Shown piece by piece: positions 50,889-58,855 of a stretch of 64,000 bases of DNA. The stretch's first letter is position 1. Every line of letters begins with the position of its first letter. The DNA is from Bacteroidaceae bacterium (lineage in GTDB: Bacteria > Bacteroidota > Bacteroidia > Bacteroidales > Bacteroidaceae), in contig JAFXEF010000013.1 of NCBI GenBank assembly GCA_017520935.1, forward strand, positions 62,001 through 126,000, written 5' to 3'. A model generated the notes under the pieces. That model did not search any database, was not told the DNA's origin, and saw only the letters and a program-made list of their open reading frames with translations. Position numbers and translations under genes: made by a program.

Positions 50889-52883
50889 TTATGGGATATA
50901 GGTGCCCCGGAACTCTCCGTGCACCTCACTGCCAATGTAGAATCCCGTATGAGTGGGTTGGTTATAGGCCACGTTCTGTGTAGCTATGCTGATACGGTAA
51001 ATAGGATCGTGCAGAAAGGTATGCAAGCGATAGTTCGTGGGGATAGTGGAAATGTAGAGACGCAGGGCATTGTTGTCCTGAGTACGCACGAGCACCTCCT
51101 CGCGCCAATCGCCCAAAATATCAGCGTGAACACAAGGATTAGATTTGGAACCATTGATACGTGCACAGCCGTCGAACCGGGCAAGCACGCGACACGAGTC
51201 TGCCTCCCATTCATACTTGCTCACCTGAGTGCCATCAAGCAACTCACGCAGCAAGTCACCATCCCACCATACGGCCATATTCGTAGACAAGCCCTTCACG
51301 CGTGCGGCAGTGACCTCTCCTGCCAGGTTGCGTATGCCTCCCGAGGCAAGGCTCCACATTTCCACTCCAGGGTATCGGGGGTCAATATCGGCCGCCATGC
51401 AGCGCCCCACATCTTCCCCACTCGGATACTGGTGGACGATGCGGCCAGTACGGGCATCACGTAGCGTAGAGCCATCGCGCCTGTTCTCGTGGCATGCCCA
51501 TACCTGGAGCGATGCACTATCGGGGTAGAAAGCGGTCATATGGAGGGCATCGCCATGGCCGAGGCCTGTAGAGTAGAGCCCGTTGCCATCGTTGTCGATA
51601 GTACACGAGCCATATATAATCTCGTCGCACCCGTCGCCATCCACATCACCTACGCGGAGATTATGGTTCCCTTGCCCTGAATAGGCCTTCCACTCAGGTT
51701 GATAGGAGTCGAACACCCAGCGCTGGCGCAAGCTATCACCGTCCCAGTCAAAAGCAGCCAACACGGCACGAGTGTAGTAACCTCGGCACATCACCACGGA
51801 GGGATGCACTCCATCAAGATAGGCCACACAAGCCAGGAAACGGTCGCTGCGATTGGCTTTATCATCTCCCCAGTCTCTCACATTGCCACGTGAGGGTACA
51901 TAGTCGATAGTGTGGAGCGCCTCGCCTGTGAGTCCGGAGAATACGGTGAGGTATTCATTACCGCTGACAATGCGACCCTGCATGACAGGAGTAGGCACTC
52001 GTCTGCGGCGGGCATTTTGGGGAGGTTGCCGGTGCAGCACAGTGTCAGGCAGCGAATGGCGCTCAAATCGGTCACGATTGTCAACCCGCCACATATATGC
52101 CTGATCCTGACGGTGACGAGAGGATGCTGTATCACCTACAAGACGATAATCAGCAAAAGCATCACCGATGACTTTTCCTATACCGTCTACCGTACCGTCA
52201 GAGGTACGCATCACCACTTCAGCTTTGTTGTCGCCATCGAGGTCAAATACCATGAACTGCGTATAGTGTGCTCCAGCGCGGATATTGGGTCCTAAATCTA
52301 TACGCCATAGGCGTTCGCCTGTAAGGCGGTAACAATCGAAGAGTACGTTGCCCGTGTAGCCATCGTGCGCATTGTCGTGCGCATTTGAAGGATCCCATTT
52401 CAACACAATCTCATACTCTCCGTCGCCATCCACATCGCCAATGCTGGCATCGCCAGCCGAGTAGGTGTAATTGCGCCCATCAGGAGTTTTGCCTCCTTGC
52501 GGGTAATAGAGCGGAATCTCGATATACCCGACCGGAGCCTGAGCTGCCATCACAAAGTTTCCCGAAGGAGCATCCTCACCGCCTTGCACTGGGCGCACTT
52601 CATACAGCACATCACCTTCAGGGACTGAGGAGTCTACATACCACGTCCTGTCAGTGATAGGGCGTGGGGTAATCTTCTTGCCATCACGATACACCTCGAA
52701 AGCAATCCCCTTGGGATCCGTGTCAAGATAACGCCACGTCACAAATGCCTCGCTCATGTCCTGCTTCACTACAGCCACTCCTCTACCGAGGCGCTCTCTG
52801 ACAAGTGAGTCGGCATACTGGGGTTGTGCAGCCAGCAGCGTGACCCACACCACTCCACATATCATCAGACCTGTTCTTTTCAT
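50889..52883 (-). CDS. Rhamnogalacturonan lyase (PL11 family)
   Basis: 664 aa with a signal peptide ending about LLAAQ. Cleaves the rhamnose-galacturonate backbone of rhamnogalacturonan I by beta-elimination. The N-terminal fibronectin-like domain (about 25-120) is followed by the eight-bladed propeller rich in calcium-binding D-x-D-x-D loops (GDVDGDGEYEIVLKWD, FDLDGDNKAEVVMRTSDGT, GDVDGDGCDEIIYGS, ILGDWREEVLVR). The C-terminal TNYRLHTFLHDPIYRISIATQNVAYNQPTHTGFYIG is diagnostic. The gene starts 21 bp after the EnvC-like gene, with no promoter seen between them. Confidence 0.95.
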   Translation of the reverse strand: MKRTGLMICGVVWVTLLAAQPQYADSLVRERLGRGVAVVKQDMSEAFVTWRYLDTDPKGIAFEVYRDGKKITPRPITDRTWYVDSSVPEGDVLYEVRPVQGGEDAPSGNFVMAAQAPVGYIEIPLYYPQGGKTPDGRNYTYSAGDASIGDVDGDGEYEIVLKWDPSNAHDNAHDGYTGNVLFDCYRLTGERLWRIDLGPNIRAGAHYTQFMVFDLDGDNKAEVVMRTSDGTVDGIGKVIGDAFADYRLVGDTASSRHRQDQAYMWRVDNRDRFERHSLPDTVLHRQPPQNARRRRVPTPVMQGRIVSGNEYLTVFSGLTGEALHTIDYVPSRGNVRDWGDDKANRSDRFLACVAYLDGVHPSVVMCRGYYTRAVLAAFDWDGDSLRQRWVFDSYQPEWKAYSGQGNHNLRVGDVDGDGCDEIIYGSCTIDNDGNGLYSTGLGHGDALHMTAFYPDSASLQVWACHENRRDGSTLRDARTGRIVHQYPSGEDVGRCMAADIDPRYPGVEMWSLASGGIRNLAGEVTAARVKGLSTNMAVWWDGDLLRELLDGTQVSKYEWEADSCRVLARFDGCARINGSKSNPCVHADILGDWREEVLVRTQDNNALRLYISTIPTNYRLHTFLHDPIYRISIATQNVAYNQPTHTGFYIGSEVHGEFRGTYIP

Positions 52884-52904
52884 CTCTCTATCCTTGCATA
52901 CATA

Positions 52905-54161
52905 TTAAAATGTCACCCATTGTTCCGGGTTTAAACTTTGCTTATCTTTTCTCAGTTGGAATTGCATAGTACAGTTTCCCGCCGCATCAGCTATGACGAG
53001 TCCGAGCGGTTCGTTTATCTTCACTTTATCACCCTTCTTTACCTTCAGTGCCGTGAGATTGAAGTAAGCCGATATGTATTGTCCGTGGCGCACCATCACG
53101 ATGAATGAGCCGGGTACTTGCGGATGCTCGAACACAAATGATACGGTTCCGTCGAATACGGCACGGGCTGAGCAACCCTCCTGTCCGCGCACATCCACAC
53201 CGTGATTGTTGAATTTCACATTCTTGAGCCCCTCTACATAGTTCACGCCATAGCGCGAGGTGAGCAGATAAGGACCGGTAACGGGTACAGGTAGCTTGCC
53301 TCTATTGCTCTCGAAAGAGCCTGAGAGCTTTCTGTCTGCCGCACTTGCCTTATATGCCGGCATTGCCTTGCCATCCTTGGTGGTGGCAGGCTCTTCGCCT
53401 TTGCCTTCCTGCCTGCGCTGCTCGGCTTCCTGCGCCCGTAATTCCTCTTCTATGATGCGCTCTATCTCGCGATTCAGTTTGTCGTGCTCGCGCTGCTGTG
53501 CAGCCATGCGGTTGCGTATCTCCTTCTGTTTCTTCTTCAGTCCGGCCACGAGTTTATTCTGCTCTGCCTGCTGCTTGGCGAGCTGTTTCTGCTCCTCTAC
53601 ACGCTTGGCAAGCAACGCCTTCTTGGCCTCGCGCGTCTGTTCCAATTCGATACGTTTGTTCTCTAAATCCTGCTGCTGTGCCATAAGCAGCTCGCCTTGC
53701 TTCTGTTGGAAATTCGAGTATTCGCGCAGGTAACGCATACGGCGTACCATCTGATTGAACGACTCGGCCGAGAGGAGAAACATCAACTTGTTCTCAAACG
53801 TATTTTTGTTCGTCATCATCTGCAAGGCTTTGGCATAATGCTCGCGTCGGCGTTCAAGCTCTGTTTGCAGGGTTTGCATCTGCTCCTCTATGCTTCTCAA
53901 CTCGCGGTCTATAGCCTTCACGTCGGCATCAAGGCGAGCCACAAACTGCTTCTGCTTTTTTATCTGTGCGGTCAGTGCCGACAGTTGTGCCAACTGTCCA
54001 TCAACGTCCTTCTGTGCCGCCGATAACAACTTACGCGACTCGGCGAGTTGCTGCTCCAGTTTGTTGCGCTGGCTTTCCATTTCTTTCACCTTCGGATTGG
54101 TTTGTGCGTAGGCGAAGTTCAAGGCCACAAAGGCTATGATATAACAGAGCAGACGTTTCAT
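52905..54161 (-). CDS. EnvC-like murein hydrolase activator with degenerate LytM domain
   Basis: 418 aa from the ATG at 54159-54161, which overlaps the TGA of the preceding gene (ATGA); a longer frame to 54239 is rejected. Signal peptide ends NFAYAQ. A long coiled coil (about 25-250) is followed by a basic/acidic linker and a LytM/M23 domain (about 320-418). Zinc ligands are largely lost: the HxGxD site reads NHGVD, the late HxH site reads TMQ, and the middle His reads AYFNL. It should therefore regulate amidases at the septum rather than cut peptidoglycan itself, as E. coli EnvC does. Confidence 0.9.
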   Translation of the reverse strand: MKRLLCYIIAFVALNFAYAQTNPKVKEMESQRNKLEQQLAESRKLLSAAQKDVDGQLAQLSALTAQIKKQKQFVARLDADVKAIDRELRSIEEQMQTLQTELERRREHYAKALQMMTNKNTFENKLMFLLSAESFNQMVRRMRYLREYSNFQQKQGELLMAQQQDLENKRIELEQTREAKKALLAKRVEEQKQLAKQQAEQNKLVAGLKKKQKEIRNRMAAQQREHDKLNREIERIIEEELRAQEAEQRRQEGKGEEPATTKDGKAMPAYKASAADRKLSGSFESNRGKLPVPVTGPYLLTSRYGVNYVEGLKNVKFNNHGVDVRGQEGCSARAVFDGTVSFVFEHPQVPGSFIVMVRHGQYISAYFNLTALKVKKGDKVKINEPLGLVIADAAGNCTMQFQLRKDKQSLNPEQWVTF

Positions 54162-54994
54162 TTCAGAATATTTAAGATTGACATCAACTCTTCCAGTTCC
54201 ACCTTCTCGTAGCGCGACAGGTCGATACCGCTCTTCCACGTCGTATCGGCACAGGAGATACTACTCAGGGCTATATTGGCAGCTACGGTGCGCGATGAAC
54301 CAGAGAACGACACATCGAACGTAGTGGGAAAACTGTGATTACCGAGAGGTTCAAACATGTCGTATCGCCAAGTAACTTCATAGTGGCTCAGCTTGAGGTG
54401 CGTCTGTTGCAGCTGCTTATACTCTTCATCGGTGTAGAAATAGCATTTGAGCATACGTTGGCGGGCTGGCTCCACGCATTGCCGTGTGCTTGTTGGTATA
54501 ATCTCAAAGTCCTCGGATTGCTTCCACGAGTCATCCTTACCAGGGATGAAAAGACGATTCCAGAACAGCGCCTGTACTGTGGCGAAGTTAGCTCCCACGC
54601 TCTTGAGCATCCCTTCTGAGTAATCTATCCGGGTATAACGCTTGCCTACACGATCCACGATGTAGGCTGCCTTGGGAGTAAACTCCACAAAGGCGACTTC
54701 CATCAATCCCAATGCCGTGAAGGTTATCTGCACTGCCTCGTCACGTCGCATCTTGAGCTTTCCCTTCACTCTTATCGAATGCCCATTGTAGCTTACACTG
54801 ACGTTGGTACGTGCGGTAATGTCGGTCAAACCCTGCTGCGGCTTGGCCAACTCGACCAGCCGTTCATATTGCTGTTGCTTTTTTATGCGTGCCGCCTTGT
54901 CTTCGGCATTACGTCCTGTGCGGCATCCTGCCAGTACGATCAATAATACCAATGGCACAAGAATCAGCAACTGCCTACTGTTCGTTCGTTTCAT
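54158..54994 (-). CDS. DUF4292 lipoprotein
   Basis: 278 aa; lipobox VLAGC with C24. The rest is a mostly beta structure (TDITARTNVSVSYNGHSIRVKGKLKMRRDEAVQI and VTWRYDMFEPLGNHSFPTTFDVSFSGS) resembling LolA/LolB-like lipid-handling folds, a similarity I infer only from strand pattern. Start and stop both overlap neighbours by 4 bp (ATGA), so it is translationally coupled between the TPR lipoprotein and the EnvC-like gene. Function unknown; the setting suggests envelope assembly. Confidence 0.88.
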   Translation of the reverse strand: MKRTNSRQLLILVPLVLLIVLAGCRTGRNAEDKAARIKKQQQYERLVELAKPQQGLTDITARTNVSVSYNGHSIRVKGKLKMRRDEAVQITFTALGLMEVAFVEFTPKAAYIVDRVGKRYTRIDYSEGMLKSVGANFATVQALFWNRLFIPGKDDSWKQSEDFEIIPTSTRQCVEPARQRMLKCYFYTDEEYKQLQQTHLKLSHYEVTWRYDMFEPLGNHSFPTTFDVSFSGSSRTVAANIALSSISCADTTWKSGIDLSRYEKVELEELMSILNILK

Positions 54995-56736
54995 TCTGTC
55001 AGTTTCCTTAGTTTCACTTTCTTTTTCAACCTCTCCTCCACGGCCTCAGCCTTACGCTGCAACTCCAATGCCTGTTTCCAGTAGTCGAGCGCTCGCTGCA
55101 CGTCACCCAATCGGTAATGTATGTCGCCTGCGTGTTCATAGAGTACATCGCTCGGCACCGAGTCGGCAGCCAATGCCTGCTCTATATAGCCGAGCGCCTC
55201 TTCATAGCGCTGTTGTTTGTATAATATCCACGCATATGTGTCGAGGTAGGTGGCATTCTGCGGCTCGGCCTTGATGGTCCGATAACTCATCAGTTCGGCC
55301 TTGTCGAGCTGTTTACCCTCTTCGGAGAGAAAGTAGGCATAGTTATTGAGCACCAATAAGTTCGATGGATTATACACAAGTGCCGAGTCGTAGCACAGAT
55401 AGGCCTCCTCAAGTCGGCCAGTCTGCTGGTACAGGTCACCCATCGCTGTGAATATGTCCGACACTAACTCTGTGTTGCTCTCTTGGGTAATCTGTGCCGT
55501 AGCCTTGCGGTAGGTATCAAGCGCCTCCTCGTGACGATTGGTCTGATAGAGCCCTATCGCTTTATAGTAATAGAAATCCAACACCTCGGGAGTGTAGTCG
55601 ATAGCCTTGGAGCAGATGTCGATAATCTCTTCCAAATCGTTGCGCTTGGCTGCATAGGACAATAATTGTAGATGTGCCTGCACATGGTCAGGCTCGGTTT
55701 CGAGCATACGCAACAACACGGGGCGTACCCTCTCTTCGGACTGATGAAGCATGAGCATGTACTGCACGCAGATATGGCCGAGCTTGGCCGATCGCTGCGG
55801 CTGCTGCAAGGCCCGGTCGAAAAGCTGCAGCACGTAGGTGCTATCGGTCTTTTCGTTGATAAGCTGCAACATCATCTTCACCTTCGTATCATCGTCTACG
55901 GTAGAGGCCATCATCACCGAATCCACCATGGCATGATAGCCAACCGTGTCGGCCACCTGCTTGTGATACTGCACCATGGCAATCTTGGCAGCACCGTTAT
56001 CAGGTTCTTCGTGCAGTATCTCCTGCAACACAGGCAGTGCGTCGGCTTCGCGTCCATTCTCCATATATATACTCGCTAATACCACACGGTAGTAGCTATT
56101 GTCAGGATACTCGGCCGCCAACGCCTCCATCTCCCCGAAAGCGCCCTCTTGGTTACCCATAAGTAGATAGTTGCGTGACTTTTCCATGCTGATGGCCTCG
56201 GTCTTGCCAATCAGTGTTTCCAGACGCGACAGAGCATCTATCACCTTGTCGTACTGCTGTGTCTGACTATATAACCCCACGAGTGCCGACAGCAGTTCGC
56301 CATTGCGCTTGGGGAATCGCTGTTGCATTTCTTCCAACACGGCTATAGCATTGTCGTACTCGCGGTTTGTCTGATAATACGAGGCCAACGTCTGACGATA
56401 CCAATAGTTGTCAGGTTCTCCCTTTACGGCACGAAGCAGCGCGTCGAGCGCCTTATCCTTTTGGTTAAGGAAGAAATAATAAGTCGCCATCTTATACAAT
56501 GCCGATGGAGCCTCGGGACAAATGTCGAGGCAATGCACGAGCATGCCGAACGCCTCATCGTAGCATCCCTGCTGCTCCAGCCTCACCGCCTCCAAGTAGT
56601 AGTACTCATATCTGCGTTGACCCTCTATAGAGAGCGTTACACCCTCCTCTGGCGCTTCGGCTACCTTGCGTGTCGCACCGCATGCCGCCATCAGCAGCAC
56701 AATCAACATCATGCATATATGTCGGAAATAACACAC
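54991..56736 (-). CDS. TPR lipoprotein of the dut-envC operon
   Basis: 581 aa from a GTG at 56734-56736, which gives the signal (M)CYFRHICMMLIVLLMAAC with C19 in the lipobox. A longer frame to 56841 would overlap dut by 70 bp and add an unrelated basic tail; an ATG at 56712 would leave a signal without positive charge. About a dozen TPR units fill the rest (for example AMGDLYQQTGRLEEAYLCYDSALVYNPSN, then YLDTYAWILYKQQRYEEALGYIEQAL). The C-terminus ends in a basic coiled segment (EERLKKKVKLRKL). Probably a periplasmic scaffold on the outer membrane. Confidence 0.88.
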   Translation of the reverse strand: MCYFRHICMMLIVLLMAACGATRKVAEAPEEGVTLSIEGQRRYEYYYLEAVRLEQQGCYDEAFGMLVHCLDICPEAPSALYKMATYYFFLNQKDKALDALLRAVKGEPDNYWYRQTLASYYQTNREYDNAIAVLEEMQQRFPKRNGELLSALVGLYSQTQQYDKVIDALSRLETLIGKTEAISMEKSRNYLLMGNQEGAFGEMEALAAEYPDNSYYRVVLASIYMENGREADALPVLQEILHEEPDNGAAKIAMVQYHKQVADTVGYHAMVDSVMMASTVDDDTKVKMMLQLINEKTDSTYVLQLFDRALQQPQRSAKLGHICVQYMLMLHQSEERVRPVLLRMLETEPDHVQAHLQLLSYAAKRNDLEEIIDICSKAIDYTPEVLDFYYYKAIGLYQTNRHEEALDTYRKATAQITQESNTELVSDIFTAMGDLYQQTGRLEEAYLCYDSALVYNPSNLLVLNNYAYFLSEEGKQLDKAELMSYRTIKAEPQNATYLDTYAWILYKQQRYEEALGYIEQALAADSVPSDVLYEHAGDIHYRLGDVQRALDYWKQALELQRKAEAVEERLKKKVKLRKLTE

Positions 56737-56771
56737 GAGCTCTCGATTCCTTTTTGTTTTTATTATCCGGA

Positions 56772-57212
56772 CTACACTCCTGTATGCCCGAATCCTCCAG
56801 CGCCACGTTCCGTTTCCGAGAGCACTTCTACAGTCTCCCACTGCACCTGTTCGTGACGGGCAAGCACCATTTGTGCTATGCGCTCACCATCCTCAATGAC
56901 AAAATCCTCGGCCGAAAGGTTCACCAGTATCACACCTATTTCGCCACGATAATCGGCATCAATGGTGCCCGGCGAGTTGAGTACCGTGACACCCCTCTTC
57001 AATGCCAATCCACTACGCGGACGCACCTGTGCCTCATACCCTTCGGGAAGTGCCATATACAATCCTGTTGGCACCAGACAACGTTGTAGGGGTTTCAGCA
57101 CGACAGGCTCGATCAAATTTGCCCGAAGATCCATTCCTGCCGACAGCTCTGTTGCGTATGCGGGTAAAGCATGATGTCCGCGATTTATTATCTGCACTTT
57201 CAGCGTATTCAT
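56772..57212 (-). CDS. dut: dUTP diphosphatase
   Basis: 146 aa. Hydrolyses dUTP to dUMP and pyrophosphate, preventing uracil incorporation and feeding dTMP synthesis. All five family motifs are present: [39 protein letters not shown] and the C-terminal [10 protein letters not shown]. First gene of a minus-strand operon with the TPR lipoprotein, DUF4292 and EnvC-like genes. Confidence 0.97.
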   Translation of the reverse strand: MNTLKVQIINRGHHALPAYATELSAGMDLRANLIEPVVLKPLQRCLVPTGLYMALPEGYEAQVRPRSGLALKRGVTVLNSPGTIDADYRGEIGVILVNLSAEDFVIEDGERIAQMVLARHEQVQWETVEVLSETERGAGGFGHTGV

Positions 57213-57235
57213 TTCTTTCGTTGTTTGTTATGATG

Positions 57236-57267
57236 CAAATTTACAACGATTGCCGTGCATACGCAAA
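57236..57267 (-). promoter_or_regulatory. Promoter of the dut operon
   Basis: On the minus strand TTTG (57264-57267), 20 bp, TAAATTTG (57236-57243). The ATG follows 23 bp later. Confidence 0.85.
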
Positions 57268-57297
57268 TGTTCCAAAGTTTTTTTGGGGCTTGCTGAA

Positions 57298-57428
57298 AAA
57301 TATTAAAACAAGTTTTATATTTCGCCCGTTTATCTGTATCATTATGGGAAACCAAGAAGATTGTTGGCACTCGCTTTGAAAAAACCAAAGTAAACTTTGT
57401 TTTTCTCGTTCGTTTGTCTGTATCTTTG
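57298..57428 (+). repeat. Two palindromic promoter elements upstream of dGTPase
   Basis: Copy one (57298-57344) has the palindrome AAATATTAAAAC-AA-GTTTTATATTT, then TTCGCCCGTTTATCTG and a decayed -7 box (TATCATTA, 57337-57344). Copy two (57381-57428) has AAAACCAAAGT-AA-ACTTTGTTTT, then CTCGTTCGTTTGTCTG and an intact TATCTTTG. Plan and order (decayed first, intact second) match those before mdh and rpsU. Confidence 0.82.
57396..57428 (+). promoter_or_regulatory. dGTPase promoter, 4 bp from the start codon
   Basis: TTTG (57396-57399) in the palindrome's 3' arm, 21 bp, TATCTTTG (57421-57428). The ATG begins at 57433, so the expected transcription start falls on or beside the start codon. Confidence 0.78.
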
Positions 57429-57432
57429 CATT

Positions 57433-58764
57433 ATGAACTGGAAGAAACTTATATCAGCACAGCGCCTGGGTATGGAGGCGCAACACAGAGTAGGCAGCGA
57501 CGAGCGCTCGGAGTTTCTGCGCGACTATGACCGACTGGTATTCTCGGCTCCTTTCCGTCGCTTGCAAAACAAAACGCAGGTATTTCCTCTACCAGGCAGT
57601 GTATTTGTTCACAACCGCCTCACACACAGCCTTGAAGTGTCATGTGTAGGACGTTCGCTGGGCAACCGCGTGAGCCACATGCTCACCGCCAAGCACCCCG
57701 AATTGTACGAAACAGCAGTGGAGGAGATAGGCAATATTGTATCGGCCGCTTGTCTGGCTCACGACTTAGGGAACCCACCCTTCGGGCATTCGGGCGAACG
57801 GGCCATATCGACCTACTTCTCCGAAGGCAAAGGTGCCGAGCTGCACTCACTACTATCCGATGTGGAGTGGAACGACATCGTACACTTCGAAGGCAATGCC
57901 AATGCCTTCCGACTGCTCACCCACCAGTTCAACGGCCGTAGACAAGGAGGTTTTGCCCTCACCTACTCCACTCTTGCCGCCATTGTGAAGTACCCGTACG
58001 CATCGTGCTATGCAGACGGAAAGCCCAAGTTCGGGTTCTTCCACACTGAAGCCGACACCTTCGCCCGCATCGCTGACGAATTAGGTCTCATTCGCTTGAG
58101 CGGTGAGGGCGAACCGCTCAAATATAGCCGTCACCCTCTGGTATACCTTGTGGAGGCAGCCGATGACATCTGCTACCAACTGATGGATCTCGAGGATGCC
58201 TACAAACTGAAGTTGCTCACGCGCGATGAGACGGTAGGCCTCATGCTGCCCTTCATAGAAGAGGAGCGTCATGCCCGCGTGGCCGACACTTTTGCCCTCG
58301 TCACCGACAGCAACGAACAGATAGCCTATCTGCGTTCCAAGGTGATAGGCATACTCATCGAGACCTGTGCCGAAGCCTTCGTCAATCACGAAGATGAGAT
58401 ACTGGCCGGCACCTTCAGCGGCAGTCTCATGAAGCACACGAACCCACGTTGCCGCGAAGCCTATGCCAAATGCTCCGATGTAGCCGTAAAGCGCATATAC
58501 CGCTCACGCGACGTGTTGGACATAGAATTGGCCGGTTTCCGAATCATCAACACACTGATAGAACTGATGGTAGATGCCGTAACACACCCTAACAAAGCTT
58601 ACTCGCGCCTGCTCATCGACCGTGTGAGCGAACAATATGCCATCAAAGCTCCTACGTTATACGGCAAGGTGCAGGCCGTACTCGACTACCTCTCAGGGAT
58701 GACCGATGTATATGCCCTTGACTTATACCGCAAAATCAACGGCAACAGCCTGCCAGCTGTATGA
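57433..58764 (+). CDS. dgt: Deoxyguanosinetriphosphate triphosphohydrolase-type HD protein
   Basis: 443 aa from the ATG at 57433 (MNWKKLISAQRLG, a family-like N-terminus); a further upstream frame would start inside the promoter. Releases triphosphate from dGTP or other dNTPs. HD-domain metal ligands: H65 in NRLTHSLEVS and H110-D111 in CLAHDLGNPPFGHSGE, with VYLVEAADDICYQLMDLEDA further on. It lies divergent from dut, another dNTP-pool enzyme, within 220 bp. Confidence 0.93.
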   Translation: MNWKKLISAQRLGMEAQHRVGSDERSEFLRDYDRLVFSAPFRRLQNKTQVFPLPGSVFVHNRLTHSLEVSCVGRSLGNRVSHMLTAKHPELYETAVEEIGNIVSAACLAHDLGNPPFGHSGERAISTYFSEGKGAELHSLLSDVEWNDIVHFEGNANAFRLLTHQFNGRRQGGFALTYSTLAAIVKYPYASCYADGKPKFGFFHTEADTFARIADELGLIRLSGEGEPLKYSRHPLVYLVEAADDICYQLMDLEDAYKLKLLTRDETVGLMLPFIEEERHARVADTFALVTDSNEQIAYLRSKVIGILIETCAEAFVNHEDEILAGTFSGSLMKHTNPRCREAYAKCSDVAVKRIYRSRDVLDIELAGFRIINTLIELMVDAVTHPNKAYSRLLIDRVSEQYAIKAPTLYGKVQAVLDYLSGMTDVYALDLYRKINGNSLPAV

Positions 58765-58816
58765 CCAGTGGAGAAACATAATGACTATACTATACCCGAG
58801 AATCCCAACTTTTAGC

Positions 58817-58824
58817 TACCTTTG
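58817..58824 (+). promoter_or_regulatory. Putative -7 box for the TPR/barrel pair
   Basis: TACCTTTG, 31 bp before the ATG at 58856. No clear -33 element. Confidence 0.5.
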
Positions 58825-58855
58825 TACCCAATAATAACAACCAAGACTAAGCGCA

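Noticed and set aside
53296-53733. 145-codon frame opposite the EnvC-like coiled coil
   Set aside because: Serine/cysteine-rich low-complexity translation caused by the Gln/Glu/Lys-rich coiled coil on the other strand.
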